From: Saccharospirillaceae bacterium
GTDB lineage: Bacteria; Pseudomonadota; Gammaproteobacteria; Pseudomonadales; Oceanobacteraceae
Assembly (NCBI GenBank): GCA_022448365.1
Contig: JAKVCS010000003.1
Location: 1,550,001-1,614,000, forward strand
DNA: 64,000 bases
Direction of reading: 5' to 3'
A program made the position numbers and the translations under genes. Numbering within the stretch: the stretch's first letter is position 1; every line of letters begins with the position of its first letter. A model generated the notes under the pieces. It searched no databases. It saw nothing but the letters and a program-made list of their open reading frames with translations, and was not told where the DNA came from. This document shows positions 8,325 to 15,697 of this stretch, piece after piece.

Positions 8325-9727
8325 GCCAGATCTTAGTCGTTGAAGACGAATCCATTATCCGCCTGACTCTGCGCAAATTGCTGCAACGTCACCATCATGA
8401 TGTTACCGATGTGGATAACCTGGACGATGCTAAAGCGCAGAACTTTGAACATTTCGACCTGGTGATCAGTGACTTACGATTACCTGGCGGCGACGGTACT
8501 GAACTCATTGAGTTAGCAGGTAACACACCGGTTCTGATTATGACCAGTTATGCCAGTCTGCGTTCGGCGGTCGATGCCATGAAGATGGGCGCCGTGGATT
8601 ACATCGCCAAACCGTTTGATCATGACGAGATGATTCAGGCGGTGGACCGCATTCTGAAAGAATCTCAAATAAAAAGTCAAAGTGGTCAGCAAAGTCCGGC
8701 CATGCAACAAGAAGTCAGTAAAGAGTATCCGGTAAGCGGCATCATCGGTAGCTGTGAGCCGATGCTGCTTCTGTTTAAAAAAATCAGTAAAGTTGCCCGT
8801 ACCGATGCCACCGTGCTGATTCAGGGCGAGTCCGGTACTGGTAAAGAGCTGGTTGCCAAGGCGCTGCACAACCAAAGCCGACGTGACAGTGCTCCTATGA
8901 TTTCGGTGAACTGTGCGGCCATTCCGGAGACTCTGATCGAATCGGAGTTGTTCGGCCATGAGAAAGGGGCGTTTACCGGTGCAGCGGCGCAACGCCAGGG
9001 TCTGGTAGAAGCTGCCCATGGCGGCACTCTGTTTTTGGATGAGATTGGTGAATTACCGCTGGAGGCCCAGGCTCGGCTGCTGCGCGTATTACAAGAAGGC
9101 GAAATTCGTCGTGTGGGTTCAGTGCAGAGTCAGAAGGTCGATGTTCGACTGGTCGCGGCAACCCACCGCAACCTGAAAGAACTCTCGAGCCGCGGTGAGT
9201 TCCGCGAAGATTTGTATTACCGCCTGAATGTTGTTGAACTTCATCTGCCGCCACTGCGTGACCGTGGTGATGACGTTATCGAGCTGGCTCAGGCGATGTT
9301 AAAACGTGCCTGCGAAAAAATGGCACAGCCGGACATGACTTTCAGCGAGGAATCACTGCGCAGTATTCGCCAGTATCAGTGGCCGGGTAACGTACGTGAA
9401 CTGGAAAATGCTGTTGAACGTGCTGTCATTCTGGCCGACGAAGACGAGCCCATTGCGCCGGAGTTCCTTGGAATCGATATCAGCAGTGATCGGTATGTCA
9501 GCCAGACACTGCAAGATAATCTGCTGCAAAGTGAACCTTACGGGCCAGTTGATACGCAAGAAGAACAAGGCGATCTATCGTTGGATGACTATTTCGTTCA
9601 CTTCGTACTGGAGAACGAAGCCAACATGACAGAGACCGACCTTGCAAGAAAACTTGGCATCTCACGTAAAAGCCTGTGGGAACGCCGCCAACGTCTGGGT
9701 ATTCCCCGTAAGAAGGGTAATAAATAG
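8321..9727 (+). CDS. cbrB: Sigma-54-dependent response regulator CbrB
   Basis: 468 residues, NtrC family. A receiver domain (about 1-120) has phosphorylation site D51 in VISDLRLPGG. The AAA+ domain (about 140-385) has Walker A GESGTGKE near 169, the sigma-54 contact loop GAFTGA near 217 and Walker B GGTLFLDEIGEL. The C-terminal Fis-type helix-turn-helix reads DLARKLGISRKSLWERRQRLG. Phosphorylated CbrB activates sigma-54 promoters; in Pseudomonas the main target is the sRNA gene crcZ directly downstream. Here three sigma-54 promoters with matching upstream half-sites follow the gene at once, supporting the assignment. The start overlaps the cbrA stop by 4 bp. Confidence 0.96.
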   Translation: MSQILVVEDESIIRLTLRKLLQRHHHDVTDVDNLDDAKAQNFEHFDLVISDLRLPGGDGTELIELAGNTPVLIMTSYASLRSAVDAMKMGAVDYIAKPFDHDEMIQAVDRILKESQIKSQSGQQSPAMQQEVSKEYPVSGIIGSCEPMLLLFKKISKVARTDATVLIQGESGTGKELVAKALHNQSRRDSAPMISVNCAAIPETLIESELFGHEKGAFTGAAAQRQGLVEAAHGGTLFLDEIGELPLEAQARLLRVLQEGEIRRVGSVQSQKVDVRLVAATHRNLKELSSRGEFREDLYYRLNVVELHLPPLRDRGDDVIELAQAMLKRACEKMAQPDMTFSEESLRSIRQYQWPGNVRELENAVERAVILADEDEPIAPEFLGIDISSDRYVSQTLQDNLLQSEPYGPVDTQEEQGDLSLDDYFVHFVLENEANMTETDLARKLGISRKSLWERRQRLGIPRKKGNK

Positions 9728-9788
9728 TGTAACCATAGGGTTACACTCCCCCCTATATTCAGTCATACCACGCCATCCCTGGTAACAC
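9727..9788 (+). promoter_or_regulatory. CbrB-type upstream activating sites, module 1
   Basis: Half-sites GTGTAACC (9727-9734), GGTTACAC (9739-9746) and GGTAACAC (9781-9788) begin immediately at the cbrB stop codon. The last is about 100 bp upstream of the -24 element of the first sigma-54 promoter, a normal distance for an NtrC-type activator. CbrB targets in Pseudomonas are described as built from TGTTAC/GTAACA half-sites. The first two half-sites also form a hairpin, but no T-run follows, so an operator fits better than a terminator. Confidence 0.65.
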
Positions 9789-9839
9789 TTGACGACAATC
9801 TTACGGATTCAAGCTTATAGATCTTCAGATGAATATTTA

Positions 9840-9857
9840 TAAGTTATTGTTTTTTAT
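9840..9857 (+). promoter_or_regulatory. Conserved TAAGTYATTGTTTT box, copy 1
   Basis: TAAGTTATTGTTTTTTAT lies between the activator sites and the first sigma-54 promoter. The same box recurs in the same relative place in modules 2 (10292-10309) and 3 (10923-10940). Its AT-richness and position between enhancer and promoter would suit a DNA-bending protein such as IHF, but it does not clearly match the IHF consensus. Confidence 0.5.
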
Positions 9858-9882
9858 GGATTAAATCATTCATCACAAAAAT

Positions 9883-9899
9883 TGGCACAACTTTAGCTT
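9883..9899 (+). promoter_or_regulatory. Sigma-54 promoter, module 1
   Basis: TTGGCAC with GG at 9884-9885, and GC at 9896-9897 within TAGCTTT: the obligatory 12-base GG-to-GC spacing of -24/-12 promoters. It predicts a transcript start near 9909. Confidence 0.75.
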
Positions 9900-9908
9900 T
9901 ACCTACGT

Positions 9909-10105
9909 CAACTAATAACAACAACGCCCACAACAATAAAAATAATAAGGTGAGCGACGTGGTGACAACGGTTACTAACATGGCCCAACAATAAAAATAA
10001 AAAAGGGCCTTGAGTCCGAGCAATAACAATAATAAGCCCCAACTCGACGATAGCTGATTCCTTTGGTTGTGCATGGCGCAAGTAAAGCAATCAGCTTTCT
10101 TGTTT
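9909..10105 (+). ncRNA. crcZ: CrcZ-like Hfq-sequestering sRNA 1
   Basis: Predicted transcript of about 195 nt from the sigma-54 start to a hairpin terminator. It holds four A-rich AAnAAnAA motifs: AATAACAACAAC (9914-), AACAATAAAAATAATAA (9933-), AACAATAAAAATAAAAAA (9987-) and AATAACAATAATAA (10022-). One is presented in a loop closed by GGCCC (9982-9986) and GGGCC (10005-10009). There is no convincing ORF. CrcZ of Pseudomonas lies at the same place between cbrB and pcnB, is CbrB/sigma-54 dependent and carries several such motifs that sequester Hfq, relieving catabolite repression. Location, promoter type and motifs agree. Ends are predicted, not measured. Confidence 0.8.
10052..10105 (+). terminator. 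Hairpin terminator of sRNA 1
   Basis: AGCTGATT (10052-10059) pairs with AATCAGCT (10089-10096). Inner stems CTTT/AAAG and TTGTGC/GCGCAA extend it. It is followed by TTTCTTGTTTCT. Confidence 0.7.
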
Positions 10106-10192
10106 CTGACTTCCAGAAAATTTCGATATCGCCGTCAAAGTTCTCCTTACTGACCTTGAGTTCAGGCATCTCGTCCATTCCTGTCCAAACAC

Positions 10193-10251
10193 GTTACACA
10201 GTGTTACCTGCGACCGCAAAGTGTTACCCCTAGGAGCAAAGCACAGTAACA
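10193..10251 (+). promoter_or_regulatory. CbrB-type upstream activating sites, module 2
   Basis: Half-sites GTTACAC (10193-10199), TGTTAC (10202-10207), TGTTAC (10222-10227) and GTAACA (10246-10251). The two TGTTAC copies start 20 bp apart, two helical turns, and the same spacing recurs in module 3. The last half-site is 79 bp upstream of the promoter GG. Confidence 0.7.
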
Positions 10252-10291
10252 CTTTGGCCTAAAAAGTTGAAAACACACCGTCAATAAATCA

Positions 10292-10309
10292 TAAGTCATT
10301 GTTTTTTAT
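10292..10309 (+). promoter_or_regulatory. Conserved TAAGTCATTGTTTT box, copy 2
   Basis: TAAGTCATTGTTTTTTAT, ending 16 bp before the promoter GG, exactly as in module 3. Its core word TCATTGTTTT also forms one arm of the long stem inside sRNA 2 (10487-10496). Confidence 0.5.
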
Positions 10310-10323
10310 AATAATTTCTATTT

Positions 10324-10340
10324 TGGCATGACCAGTGCTT
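10324..10340 (+). promoter_or_regulatory. Sigma-54 promoter, module 2
   Basis: TTGGCAT with GG at 10325-10326 and TGCTTT with GC at 10337-10338, giving correct -24/-12 spacing. Predicted start is near 10350. Confidence 0.8.
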
Positions 10341-10349
10341 TAGCTATCG

Positions 10350-10680
10350 GGTAGTTTTGGCGCACTAATAAAAATAACAAACGCCTGGAACTGAATAGCG
10401 GGCCTGATAAAAATAATATTACCCGTGAAGAAACGCCTCGATAATAAAAACAACAGAGGTGGAGTCATTGACTCAACGTCATGAGTTCATTGTTTTGGGT
10501 ACGCAGTTTTGGCGGTACCCATAAAAATAATAAAGGTGAAAAGCCGGTTTACTCAAAACAATGAACTCACCAATCTTACGCATCCACACCGACCCACAAC
10601 AGAACCCGCACCATTTAAGAGTCAGCCGCGCAACGTGCATCTCTGACTGACAAGACAGCCAATCCAACAACAACTGTTCA
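10350..10680 (+). ncRNA. crcZ: CrcZ-like Hfq-sequestering sRNA 2 (3' end uncertain)
   Basis: Second predicted sRNA. A-rich motifs lie at 10367-10381 (AATAAAAATAACAAA), 10407-10418 (ATAAAAATAATA), 10441-10455 (ATAATAAAAACAACA), 10521-10534 (ATAAAAATAATAAA) and weakly near 10664 (CAACAACAAC). The first three are each closed by GC pairs: GGCG/CGCC, CGGG/CCCG and CCTC/GAGG. The fourth sits inside an 18-bp hairpin (10483-10568). No intrinsic terminator is visible before the module 3 activator sites. The end is placed near 10680 by analogy with the length of sRNA 3, and the RNA could be longer. No ORF with a ribosome-binding site is present. Confidence 0.75.
10483..10568 (+). repeat. 18-bp stem hairpin inside sRNA 2
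   Basis: The arm at 10483-10500 (core TTCATTGTTTTG) pairs with 10551-10568 (core CAAAACAATGAA). All 18 positions pair, with one G-U at position 16. Compared with sRNA 3, positions 3 and 17 change from G-C to A-T on both arms together. Confidence 0.85.
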
Positions 10681-10821
10681 TCGATATAGGGTCAACACCG
10701 ACTGGAAGCGTCGTTTAGTGTTCTACCCTCGGGGTAAGCAACCATTATTGCGCCAAATTCTCTGTTCATATGGCAGACAAACACGGATTACACATCCCCA
10801 ATGACAGAATTCGTCCACTCC

Positions 10822-10880
10822 TGTTACGCAGTGTTACTGAAGTTACACATTTGTTACCCCAAAGTGCGGGCTGAGTAACA
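10822..10880 (+). promoter_or_regulatory. CbrB-type upstream activating sites, module 3
   Basis: TGTTAC at 10822-10827, 10832-10837 and 10852-10857, GTTACAC at 10842-10848, and GTAACA at 10875-10880. Spacing and flanks (TGTTACCCC, then AGTAACACTTTG) match module 2. The last half-site is 81 bp before the promoter GG. Confidence 0.7.
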
Positions 10881-10922
10881 CTTTGTTCGAACACTTCGCT
10901 AAAGAAGCCTTATTAAAAACCG

Positions 10923-10940
10923 TAAGTCATTGTTTTATAT
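10923..10940 (+). promoter_or_regulatory. Conserved TAAGTCATTGTTTT box, copy 3
   Basis: TAAGTCATTGTTTTATAT, ending 16 bp before the promoter GG as in module 2. Confidence 0.5.
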
Positions 10941-10954
10941 GTTTTTTTAATTAT

Positions 10955-10971
10955 TGGCACACTGCATGCTT
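10955..10971 (+). promoter_or_regulatory. Sigma-54 promoter, module 3
   Basis: TTGGCAC with GG at 10956-10957 and TGCTTT with GC at 10968-10969. This is the best match of the three to the consensus. Predicted start is near 10981. Confidence 0.82.
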
Positions 10972-11116
10972 TATCATCGTCAGGTCTGATGCAAATACGC
11001 TTAAAATAATAATCTAACAATAATAAGCATCAAAAGATCGAAGCAGTGACCAATAAAAATAACAAACAACTGCTGAGTGGGCTCCGCTAACAAAAACAAT
11101 ATGGAGTTTGAGTTAT

Positions 11117-11206
11117 GAATTCATTGTTTTGGATGACCAGCATCAGGTGCTGTCAAAAATAACAACAATAACAGTCTGAAATCTGTTTATTCAAAACAAT
11201 GAATTC
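11117..11206 (+). repeat. 18-bp stem hairpin inside sRNA 3
   Basis: The arm at 11117-11134 pairs with 11189-11206, with a single G-U at the same position as in sRNA 2. Between the arms are a CAGCA/TGCTG hairpin and one A-rich motif. Confidence 0.85.
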
Positions 11207-11268
11207 TCCCCATTTAAAGCTCATCAGCTCATCCTGAAATAATAAAAATAATGGATACTGGAAAATGA

Positions 11269-11292
11269 AAAGCCGCCGATAGCGGCTTTTTT
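11269..11292 (+). terminator. Intrinsic terminator of sRNA 3
   Basis: AAAGCCGC, loop CGATA, GCGGCTTTTTT. It separates the sRNA cluster from pcnB. Confidence 0.9.
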
Positions 11293-11429
11293 GTTGTCTG
11301 ATCAATGCTCGTCAGCAAGACTTTAACCATGCACAACACATCGCAATTGCAGCCAGTTGTTTATTTGCCTCGGGTGAACCGTTACACTCAGCCGCTTTCC
11401 AATCATCATCAGCGAAGAACAGTATTTCC

Positions 11430-12812
11430 GTGAACCGGTTAACCAGACTGATCAATCCTATTTCCCGCCTGTGGGCTAACACTAAAGCTTCGAAGGATGG
11501 CAGCATCCTGACCGTTATCCCGCGCGATGAGCATAATCTGAGTCGCAGCAATATCAGTGAAAATGCTCTGAAAGTACTGTACCGATTAAACAAAGCCGGT
11601 CATCAAGCGTTACTGGTCGGTGGTGGCGTACGTGACAACCTGCTGAGTCTTCATCCAAAAGATTTTGATGTTGCCACCAACGCCACTCCAGAGCAGGTGA
11701 ATAAACTGTTCCGAAACTCGCGTCTGATTGGACGTCGCTTTAAGCTGGTTCATGTCGTGTTTGGTCGCGACGTTATTGAGGTCGCAACGTTTCGCGCTGC
11801 ACCGAAGGATGAACATTCCGATAAAGTGGCGGCAACCGGCGACCAGGGCATGATTCTGCGCGACAACGTTTATGGCAGCAAAGATGAAGATGCCATGCGC
11901 CGTGACTTCACCATAAACGCGTTGTACTACGATATTGCTGATTTCAGTGTCCATGCCTACGCCGGTGGTTGGCAAGATCTGCAACACCGCCAGATTCGCT
12001 TAATTGGAGACCCGGAAACCCGCTACCGCGAAGACCCTGTGAGAATGCTACGGGCTATCCGTTTTGCCGTAAAACTCGACTTCGAGATTGAAAAAGAGAC
12101 TGCAGCCCCGATCAAAGAAATGGCGCCGCTGCTGTTGCAAATCCCAGCAGCGCGGATGTTTGAAGAAGTACTCAAGTTGTTCTTACACGGCCGTGCATTG
12201 GATACGTTACGGTTGCTACGTGAATACAATCTGTTTGAGCCTCTGTTCCCGGCCACTGAGCAATGCCTGCGCGACGATCCGATGGCTCTTGCTATGGCGG
12301 AGAATACGATGCGTAACACCGATGCACGTATTCGGTCGGGTAAGTCGGTAACACCTTATTTCTTCCTCGCCTCATTGATGTGGGCGCCCATGTTAAGGGT
12401 GCAGAAAGAGTTCGAAGAAAACGGTTTACCGCCGCACCCGGCCATGCAGAAAGCCGCCGACCGGGTCATGTCACAACAAGCCAAGTGTACCGCTATCCCC
12501 AAGCGTTTCTCGATTCCGATGAGAGAAATCTGGGAGATGCAGCTACGTTTACCCAAAAATCGTTCCAAGCGAGTTCATGAGCTGGCCCAACATCCAAGAT
12601 TTCGCGCCGCTTACGATTTTGTATTGCTGCGAGAGCAATCCGGTGAAAATCTCGATGGCTTGGGCGACTGGTGGACCCAATATCAGAAAGACCACCCACT
12701 GCCTCAGAAGCAATACCACCGTGGTTCGCGCTCAGAACACAGCAACGATGATGGCGAAAAGCGGCGTCGCCGTCCGCGTCGTAAGCCGCGCTCGCAACGA
12801 CCCCCTCAATAA
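11430..12812 (+). CDS. pcnB: Poly(A) polymerase I
   Basis: 460 residues. Adds 3' poly(A) tails to RNAs, marking them for decay. The class II nucleotidyltransferase core shows LLVGGGVRDNLL (about residues 61-72) and the metal-binding DFDVATNAT (about 78), then RRDFTINAL and the CCA/poly(A) polymerase helical domains (AIRFAVKLDF). A basic, arginine-rich tail (last 25 residues) is typical of PcnB and binds RNA. The start is a GTG at 11430 without a strong ribosome-binding site, so it is approximate. folK follows after 5 bp. Confidence 0.94.
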   Translation: MNRLTRLINPISRLWANTKASKDGSILTVIPRDEHNLSRSNISENALKVLYRLNKAGHQALLVGGGVRDNLLSLHPKDFDVATNATPEQVNKLFRNSRLIGRRFKLVHVVFGRDVIEVATFRAAPKDEHSDKVAATGDQGMILRDNVYGSKDEDAMRRDFTINALYYDIADFSVHAYAGGWQDLQHRQIRLIGDPETRYREDPVRMLRAIRFAVKLDFEIEKETAAPIKEMAPLLLQIPAARMFEEVLKLFLHGRALDTLRLLREYNLFEPLFPATEQCLRDDPMALAMAENTMRNTDARIRSGKSVTPYFFLASLMWAPMLRVQKEFEENGLPPHPAMQKAADRVMSQQAKCTAIPKRFSIPMREIWEMQLRLPKNRSKRVHELAQHPRFRAAYDFVLLREQSGENLDGLGDWWTQYQKDHPLPQKQYHRGSRSEHSNDDGEKRRRRPRRKPRSQRPPQ

Positions 12813-12817
12813 CAGCT

Positions 12818-13312
12818 ATGGCAGTTTGTTATATTGGTCTCGGGGCTAACCTCAATGATCCCGAGCAACAGATCCGTGCTGCACTGAAAGCACTAAAACA
12901 ATTTCCGCAAACACGGTTAACGGCAGTATCATCTCTGTATGGCAGCAAACCTCTGGGTCCGGAAGATCAACCTGACTATCTGAATGCAGTCGCACAACTG
13001 CAAACTCAGCTGGAGCCACTGGCATTACTCGATCTGTTGCAAACCCAGGAACAGGTCCAAGGACGGGTGCGAAAACGCCATTGGGGGGAGCGCAATATCG
13101 ATCTGGATATGATTCTTTACGACACACTGCAGCTGCGCAGCGATCGTCTCAACCTGCCCCACCACGAGATGCATAAGCGCAGCTTTGTGTTGATCCCGCT
13201 GGCAGAAATAAACCCTGAACTGACTTTACCGAATGGCCGGAATGTCGGCACAATCACACCAGAGTTCGATGGTGAACTGCACCGCCTCAAATCCCTTGCA
13301 GAACTTGTTTAA
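12818..13312 (+). CDS. folK: 2-amino-4-hydroxy-6-hydroxymethyldihydropteridine pyrophosphokinase
   Basis: 164 residues. Transfers pyrophosphate from ATP to hydroxymethyldihydropterin in folate synthesis. Family motifs are IGLGANLNDP at the N-terminus, the substrate loop KRHWGERNIDLDMILY (about residues 87-102) and LPHHEMHKRSFVLIPLAEI (about 113-131). Length is normal. It lies 5 bp after pcnB and 114 bp before panB, as in Pseudomonas, so it is probably part of the same transcript. Confidence 0.95.
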   Translation: MAVCYIGLGANLNDPEQQIRAALKALKQFPQTRLTAVSSLYGSKPLGPEDQPDYLNAVAQLQTQLEPLALLDLLQTQEQVQGRVRKRHWGERNIDLDMILYDTLQLRSDRLNLPHHEMHKRSFVLIPLAEINPELTLPNGRNVGTITPEFDGELHRLKSLAELV

Positions 13313-13426
13313 CACCTCAGTCTGCGGCCATATTTATTGCCACCGTTCTTGACATAGTTGCCACAATCCGCAACATACGCCCCCACGAAAAAACCTGTGT
13401 TTTGCAGGCAAGTTTGGAGACAAGTC

Positions 13427-14233
13427 ATGAAATCCATCAGTATTCCAGCATTGAAACAGCTGAAAGCCGAACAGCAGAAGTTTGCGGTACTTACCGCCTA
13501 TGATGCAACGTTTGCTCAGGTCGCAGCCGATGCCGGTGTTGAAATGTTATTGGTAGGCGACTCCCTGGGAATGGTGTTACAGGGTAAAGACAGTACTCTG
13601 CCAGTAACCGTGGATGAAATGGCCTATCACACAGATATGGTCGCCCGCGGGAACGCAAAAGCGAAGCGTCCGGCTCTGGTGATGACGGATCTGCCGTTTA
13701 TGAGCTACGGAACGCTGGAGCAAGGCCTGGAGAGCGCCCGCAAAGCAATGCAGGCTGGTGCTCACCTGGTTAAGGTTGAAGGCGATGAATGGTTGATTCC
13801 ACTGATCGAATCTTTGTCCAAACAAGGCGTTCCGGTTTGTGCCCATCTGGGCCTGACCCCTCAAGCGGTTAATAAGCTGGGAGGCTATAAAGTTCAGGGA
13901 CGCGACGAAGCTAAGGCCAGTACGATGGTTGAACATGCACAGAAACTTGAGGCCGCTGGTGCCGATTTGATTCTGTTGGAATGCGTGCCCAGCGAACTGG
14001 GCAAACGAATTACGGCAGCGGTACAAGTACCCGTCATCGGTATTGGTGCCGGTGGCGATACCGATGCTCAGGTTCTGGTGGTCTACGACATGTTAGGTAT
14101 GAATACGGGCTATGTACCGAAGTTCGTAAAAAACTTTATGACCGATGGTCGCACGATACCTGAAGCGATCTCAGCATATGCAGAGCAGGTTAAAAGGGGA
14201 GAATTTCCATCGGCCGAGCATGGCTTCGGTTAA
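13427..14233 (+). CDS. panB: 3-methyl-2-oxobutanoate hydroxymethyltransferase
   Basis: 268 residues. First committed step of pantothenate synthesis: ketoisovalerate to ketopantoate with methylene-tetrahydrofolate. Motifs include TAYDATFA near 22, the metal-site [11 protein letters not shown] near 43, and VKVEGDEW and AHLGLTPQ further on. ATG 13427 is chosen over the in-frame start at 13358 because TTGGAGA lies 6 bases upstream and the family begins with a residue run like [12 protein letters not shown]. It is followed by panC after 12 bp. Its one-carbon donor comes from the folate pathway served by folK just upstream. Confidence 0.96.
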   Translation: MKSISIPALKQLKAEQQKFAVLTAYDATFAQVAADAGVEMLLVGDSLGMVLQGKDSTLPVTVDEMAYHTDMVARGNAKAKRPALVMTDLPFMSYGTLEQGLESARKAMQAGAHLVKVEGDEWLIPLIESLSKQGVPVCAHLGLTPQAVNKLGGYKVQGRDEAKASTMVEHAQKLEAAGADLILLECVPSELGKRITAAVQVPVIGIGAGGDTDAQVLVVYDMLGMNTGYVPKFVKNFMTDGRTIPEAISAYAEQVKRGEFPSAEHGFG

Positions 14234-14245
14234 GGGGCAACACTG

Positions 14246-15130
14246 ATGATAACCGTTCACACCATCAAAGAACTGAGACAGCACGTCAACGCGGCTCGCT
14301 TGGCCGGCCGTGAGATCGGCTTTGTACCAACCATGGGCAATCTGCATGCGGGCCATATCAGCCTGATTAATCGCTCTACAGCCGATGGTTGCTATACCGT
14401 CAGCAGCATTTTTGTTAACCCGCTGCAGTTTAACGACCAAAGCGACCTGAGCCGTTACCCGCGAACTCTGCCGGAAGATCAGCAGAAACTGGAAGCCGCC
14501 CATTGCGACCTGCTGTTTGCCCCGAATGTTGAGGAAATGTACCCGGCAGGTCAGGACAAACAAAGCATCGTACATGTGCCGGTGGTATCAGAGGGCTTAT
14601 GTGGCGGCAGTCGTCCAGGGCATTTTGATGGTGTCAGCACCGTGGTTAGTAAGCTGTTCAACCAGGTGTTACCCGATAAAGCCTATTTCGGAGAGAAGGA
14701 CTTCCAGCAGGTAGCGGTGATCCGGAAAATGGTTAACGACTTGTCGATGCCCATTGATATTATTCCGGTTCCGACAGCGCGAGCTGAAGATGGACTGGCG
14801 TTGAGTTCACGAAATGGTTATCTCAGTGAAGAGGAACGCCAGCTGGCACCCGGATTACACAAAACACTGCTGGAAATCGCCGCTGCGCTCAACCGTAAAG
14901 AACCTCTGGAGCAAGTTATTGCGCAGGCACAGGCAAGGCTGGACAGCCGTGGGTTCAAAACAGATTATCTGGAAATTCGCCTTGCAGATGACTTGTCACA
15001 ATTGACAGATAATGCGCTCCAGAGTGGCGAATATGCGAGCTCTGCCATAGTCATTTTAGGCGCCGCTTTCCTTGGCAGCGCACGCCTTATTGATAATATT
15101 CAGGTGACATTGAATCAGGCGTTTGAATGA
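14246..15130 (+). CDS. panC: Pantothenate synthetase
   Basis: 294 residues. Joins pantoate and beta-alanine with ATP. The HIGH-type motif is PTMGNLHAGH (about residues 28-37). The KMSKS-equivalent region is LSSRNGYLS (about 185), and substrate contacts are in GEKDFQQVAVIRKMV. It is second in the panB-panC pair. The 145 bp to panD contain no recognised signal. Confidence 0.96.
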   Translation: MITVHTIKELRQHVNAARLAGREIGFVPTMGNLHAGHISLINRSTADGCYTVSSIFVNPLQFNDQSDLSRYPRTLPEDQQKLEAAHCDLLFAPNVEEMYPAGQDKQSIVHVPVVSEGLCGGSRPGHFDGVSTVVSKLFNQVLPDKAYFGEKDFQQVAVIRKMVNDLSMPIDIIPVPTARAEDGLALSSRNGYLSEEERQLAPGLHKTLLEIAAALNRKEPLEQVIAQAQARLDSRGFKTDYLEIRLADDLSQLTDNALQSGEYASSAIVILGAAFLGSARLIDNIQVTLNQAFE

Positions 15131-15275
15131 GGCATACTTGCGCGCTTTGCGCCAAGAGGCCAAGAAATGAACAATTCCGGAGTCTCGGAACCCGGTAATT
15201 AAGGCTGACCCACAAGTCAGAAAAAACAGGTTCTGTGGCGAAGAAATCGTCCGATTAGTAGAGAAAGGGTTTACC

Positions 15276-15656
15276 ATGCAAACCACCATGTTGAAAGCCA
15301 AGCTGCATCAGGCTCGAGTCACTCACTCAGTGCTGAACTACGAAGGCTCTTGTGCCATTGACGGAAAGTTGCTGGATCTCGCCGGTATGCGCGAATTTGA
15401 ACAGATCCAAATTTATAACATTACTAATGGCAAACGTTTCACTACGTACATCATTCGTGGCGAAGATGACTCCGGTATCATCTCTGTAAACGGCGCTGCA
15501 GCCCATCTGGCAAGCGAGGGTGATCGTATCATCATCTGTGCCTATGGCAGCTACGATGACAGCGAGTTGGCTACCTTCAAGCCAAAAATGGTGTACATGA
15601 ACGAAGACAACACCGTTAGTCACACCAGCTTCGACATTCCGGTACAGGTTGCCTGA
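15276..15656 (+). CDS. panD: Aspartate 1-decarboxylase proenzyme
   Basis: 126 residues. Makes beta-alanine for pantothenate. It self-cleaves between G24 and S25 in NYEGSCAID to create the pyruvoyl cofactor, and this site is intact. K9 (KAKLHQ), the pyruvoyl-side lysine, and the R54-region substrate residues ([12 protein letters not shown]) are present. Many gammaproteobacteria need PanM to mature PanD; none is seen here. Confidence 0.96.
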   Translation: MQTTMLKAKLHQARVTHSVLNYEGSCAIDGKLLDLAGMREFEQIQIYNITNGKRFTTYIIRGEDDSGIISVNGAAAHLASEGDRIIICAYGSYDDSELATFKPKMVYMNEDNTVSHTSFDIPVQVA

Positions 15657-15672
15657 ACAAACATCACCCGAG

Positions 15673-15697
15673 AACGCCGCTAAATGCGGCGTTTTTT
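15673..15697 (+). terminator. Intrinsic terminator after panD
   Basis: AACGCCGC, loop TAAAT, GCGGCGTTTTTT. Confidence 0.92.

Larger units (their letters stand above)
10981..11293 (+). ncRNA. crcZ: CrcZ-like Hfq-sequestering sRNA 3
   Basis: Third predicted sRNA, about 313 nt, close in size to Pseudomonas CrcZ/CrcY (roughly 350-400 nt). Five A-rich motif blocks occur at 11003-11026, 11051-11069, 11088-11100, 11154-11172 and 11236-11251. The first is closed by TGATGC/GCATCA, the second by AGCAGT/ACTGCT. The fourth lies within an 18-bp stem (11117-11206) that covaries with the one in sRNA 2. A strong terminator ends the RNA before pcnB. Regulation by CbrB and sigma-54 is inferred from the upstream sites. 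Confidence 0.8.

Noticed and set aside
9727-9746. GTGTAACC/GGTTACAC hairpin as a cbrB terminator
   Set aside because: It is followed by a C-run and no T-run, and its arms match the half-sites seen upstream of the other two promoters.
9844-10178. Minus-strand ORFs across sRNA 1, including one starting MDEMPELKVSKENFDGD
   Set aside because: They run through the repetitive A-rich motifs (giving Leu/Phe/Tyr runs), lack well-spaced ribosome-binding sites and overlap the predicted terminator. The first 30 residues look more protein-like and might be a decayed gene fragment, but nothing supports expression.
9911-11251. A-rich repeats resembling a CRISPR array or simple low-complexity DNA
   Set aside because: The repeated blocks vary in length and spacing, have no constant direct repeat or spacer size, and are tied to GC-closed loops and sigma-54 promoters, so an sRNA explanation fits better.
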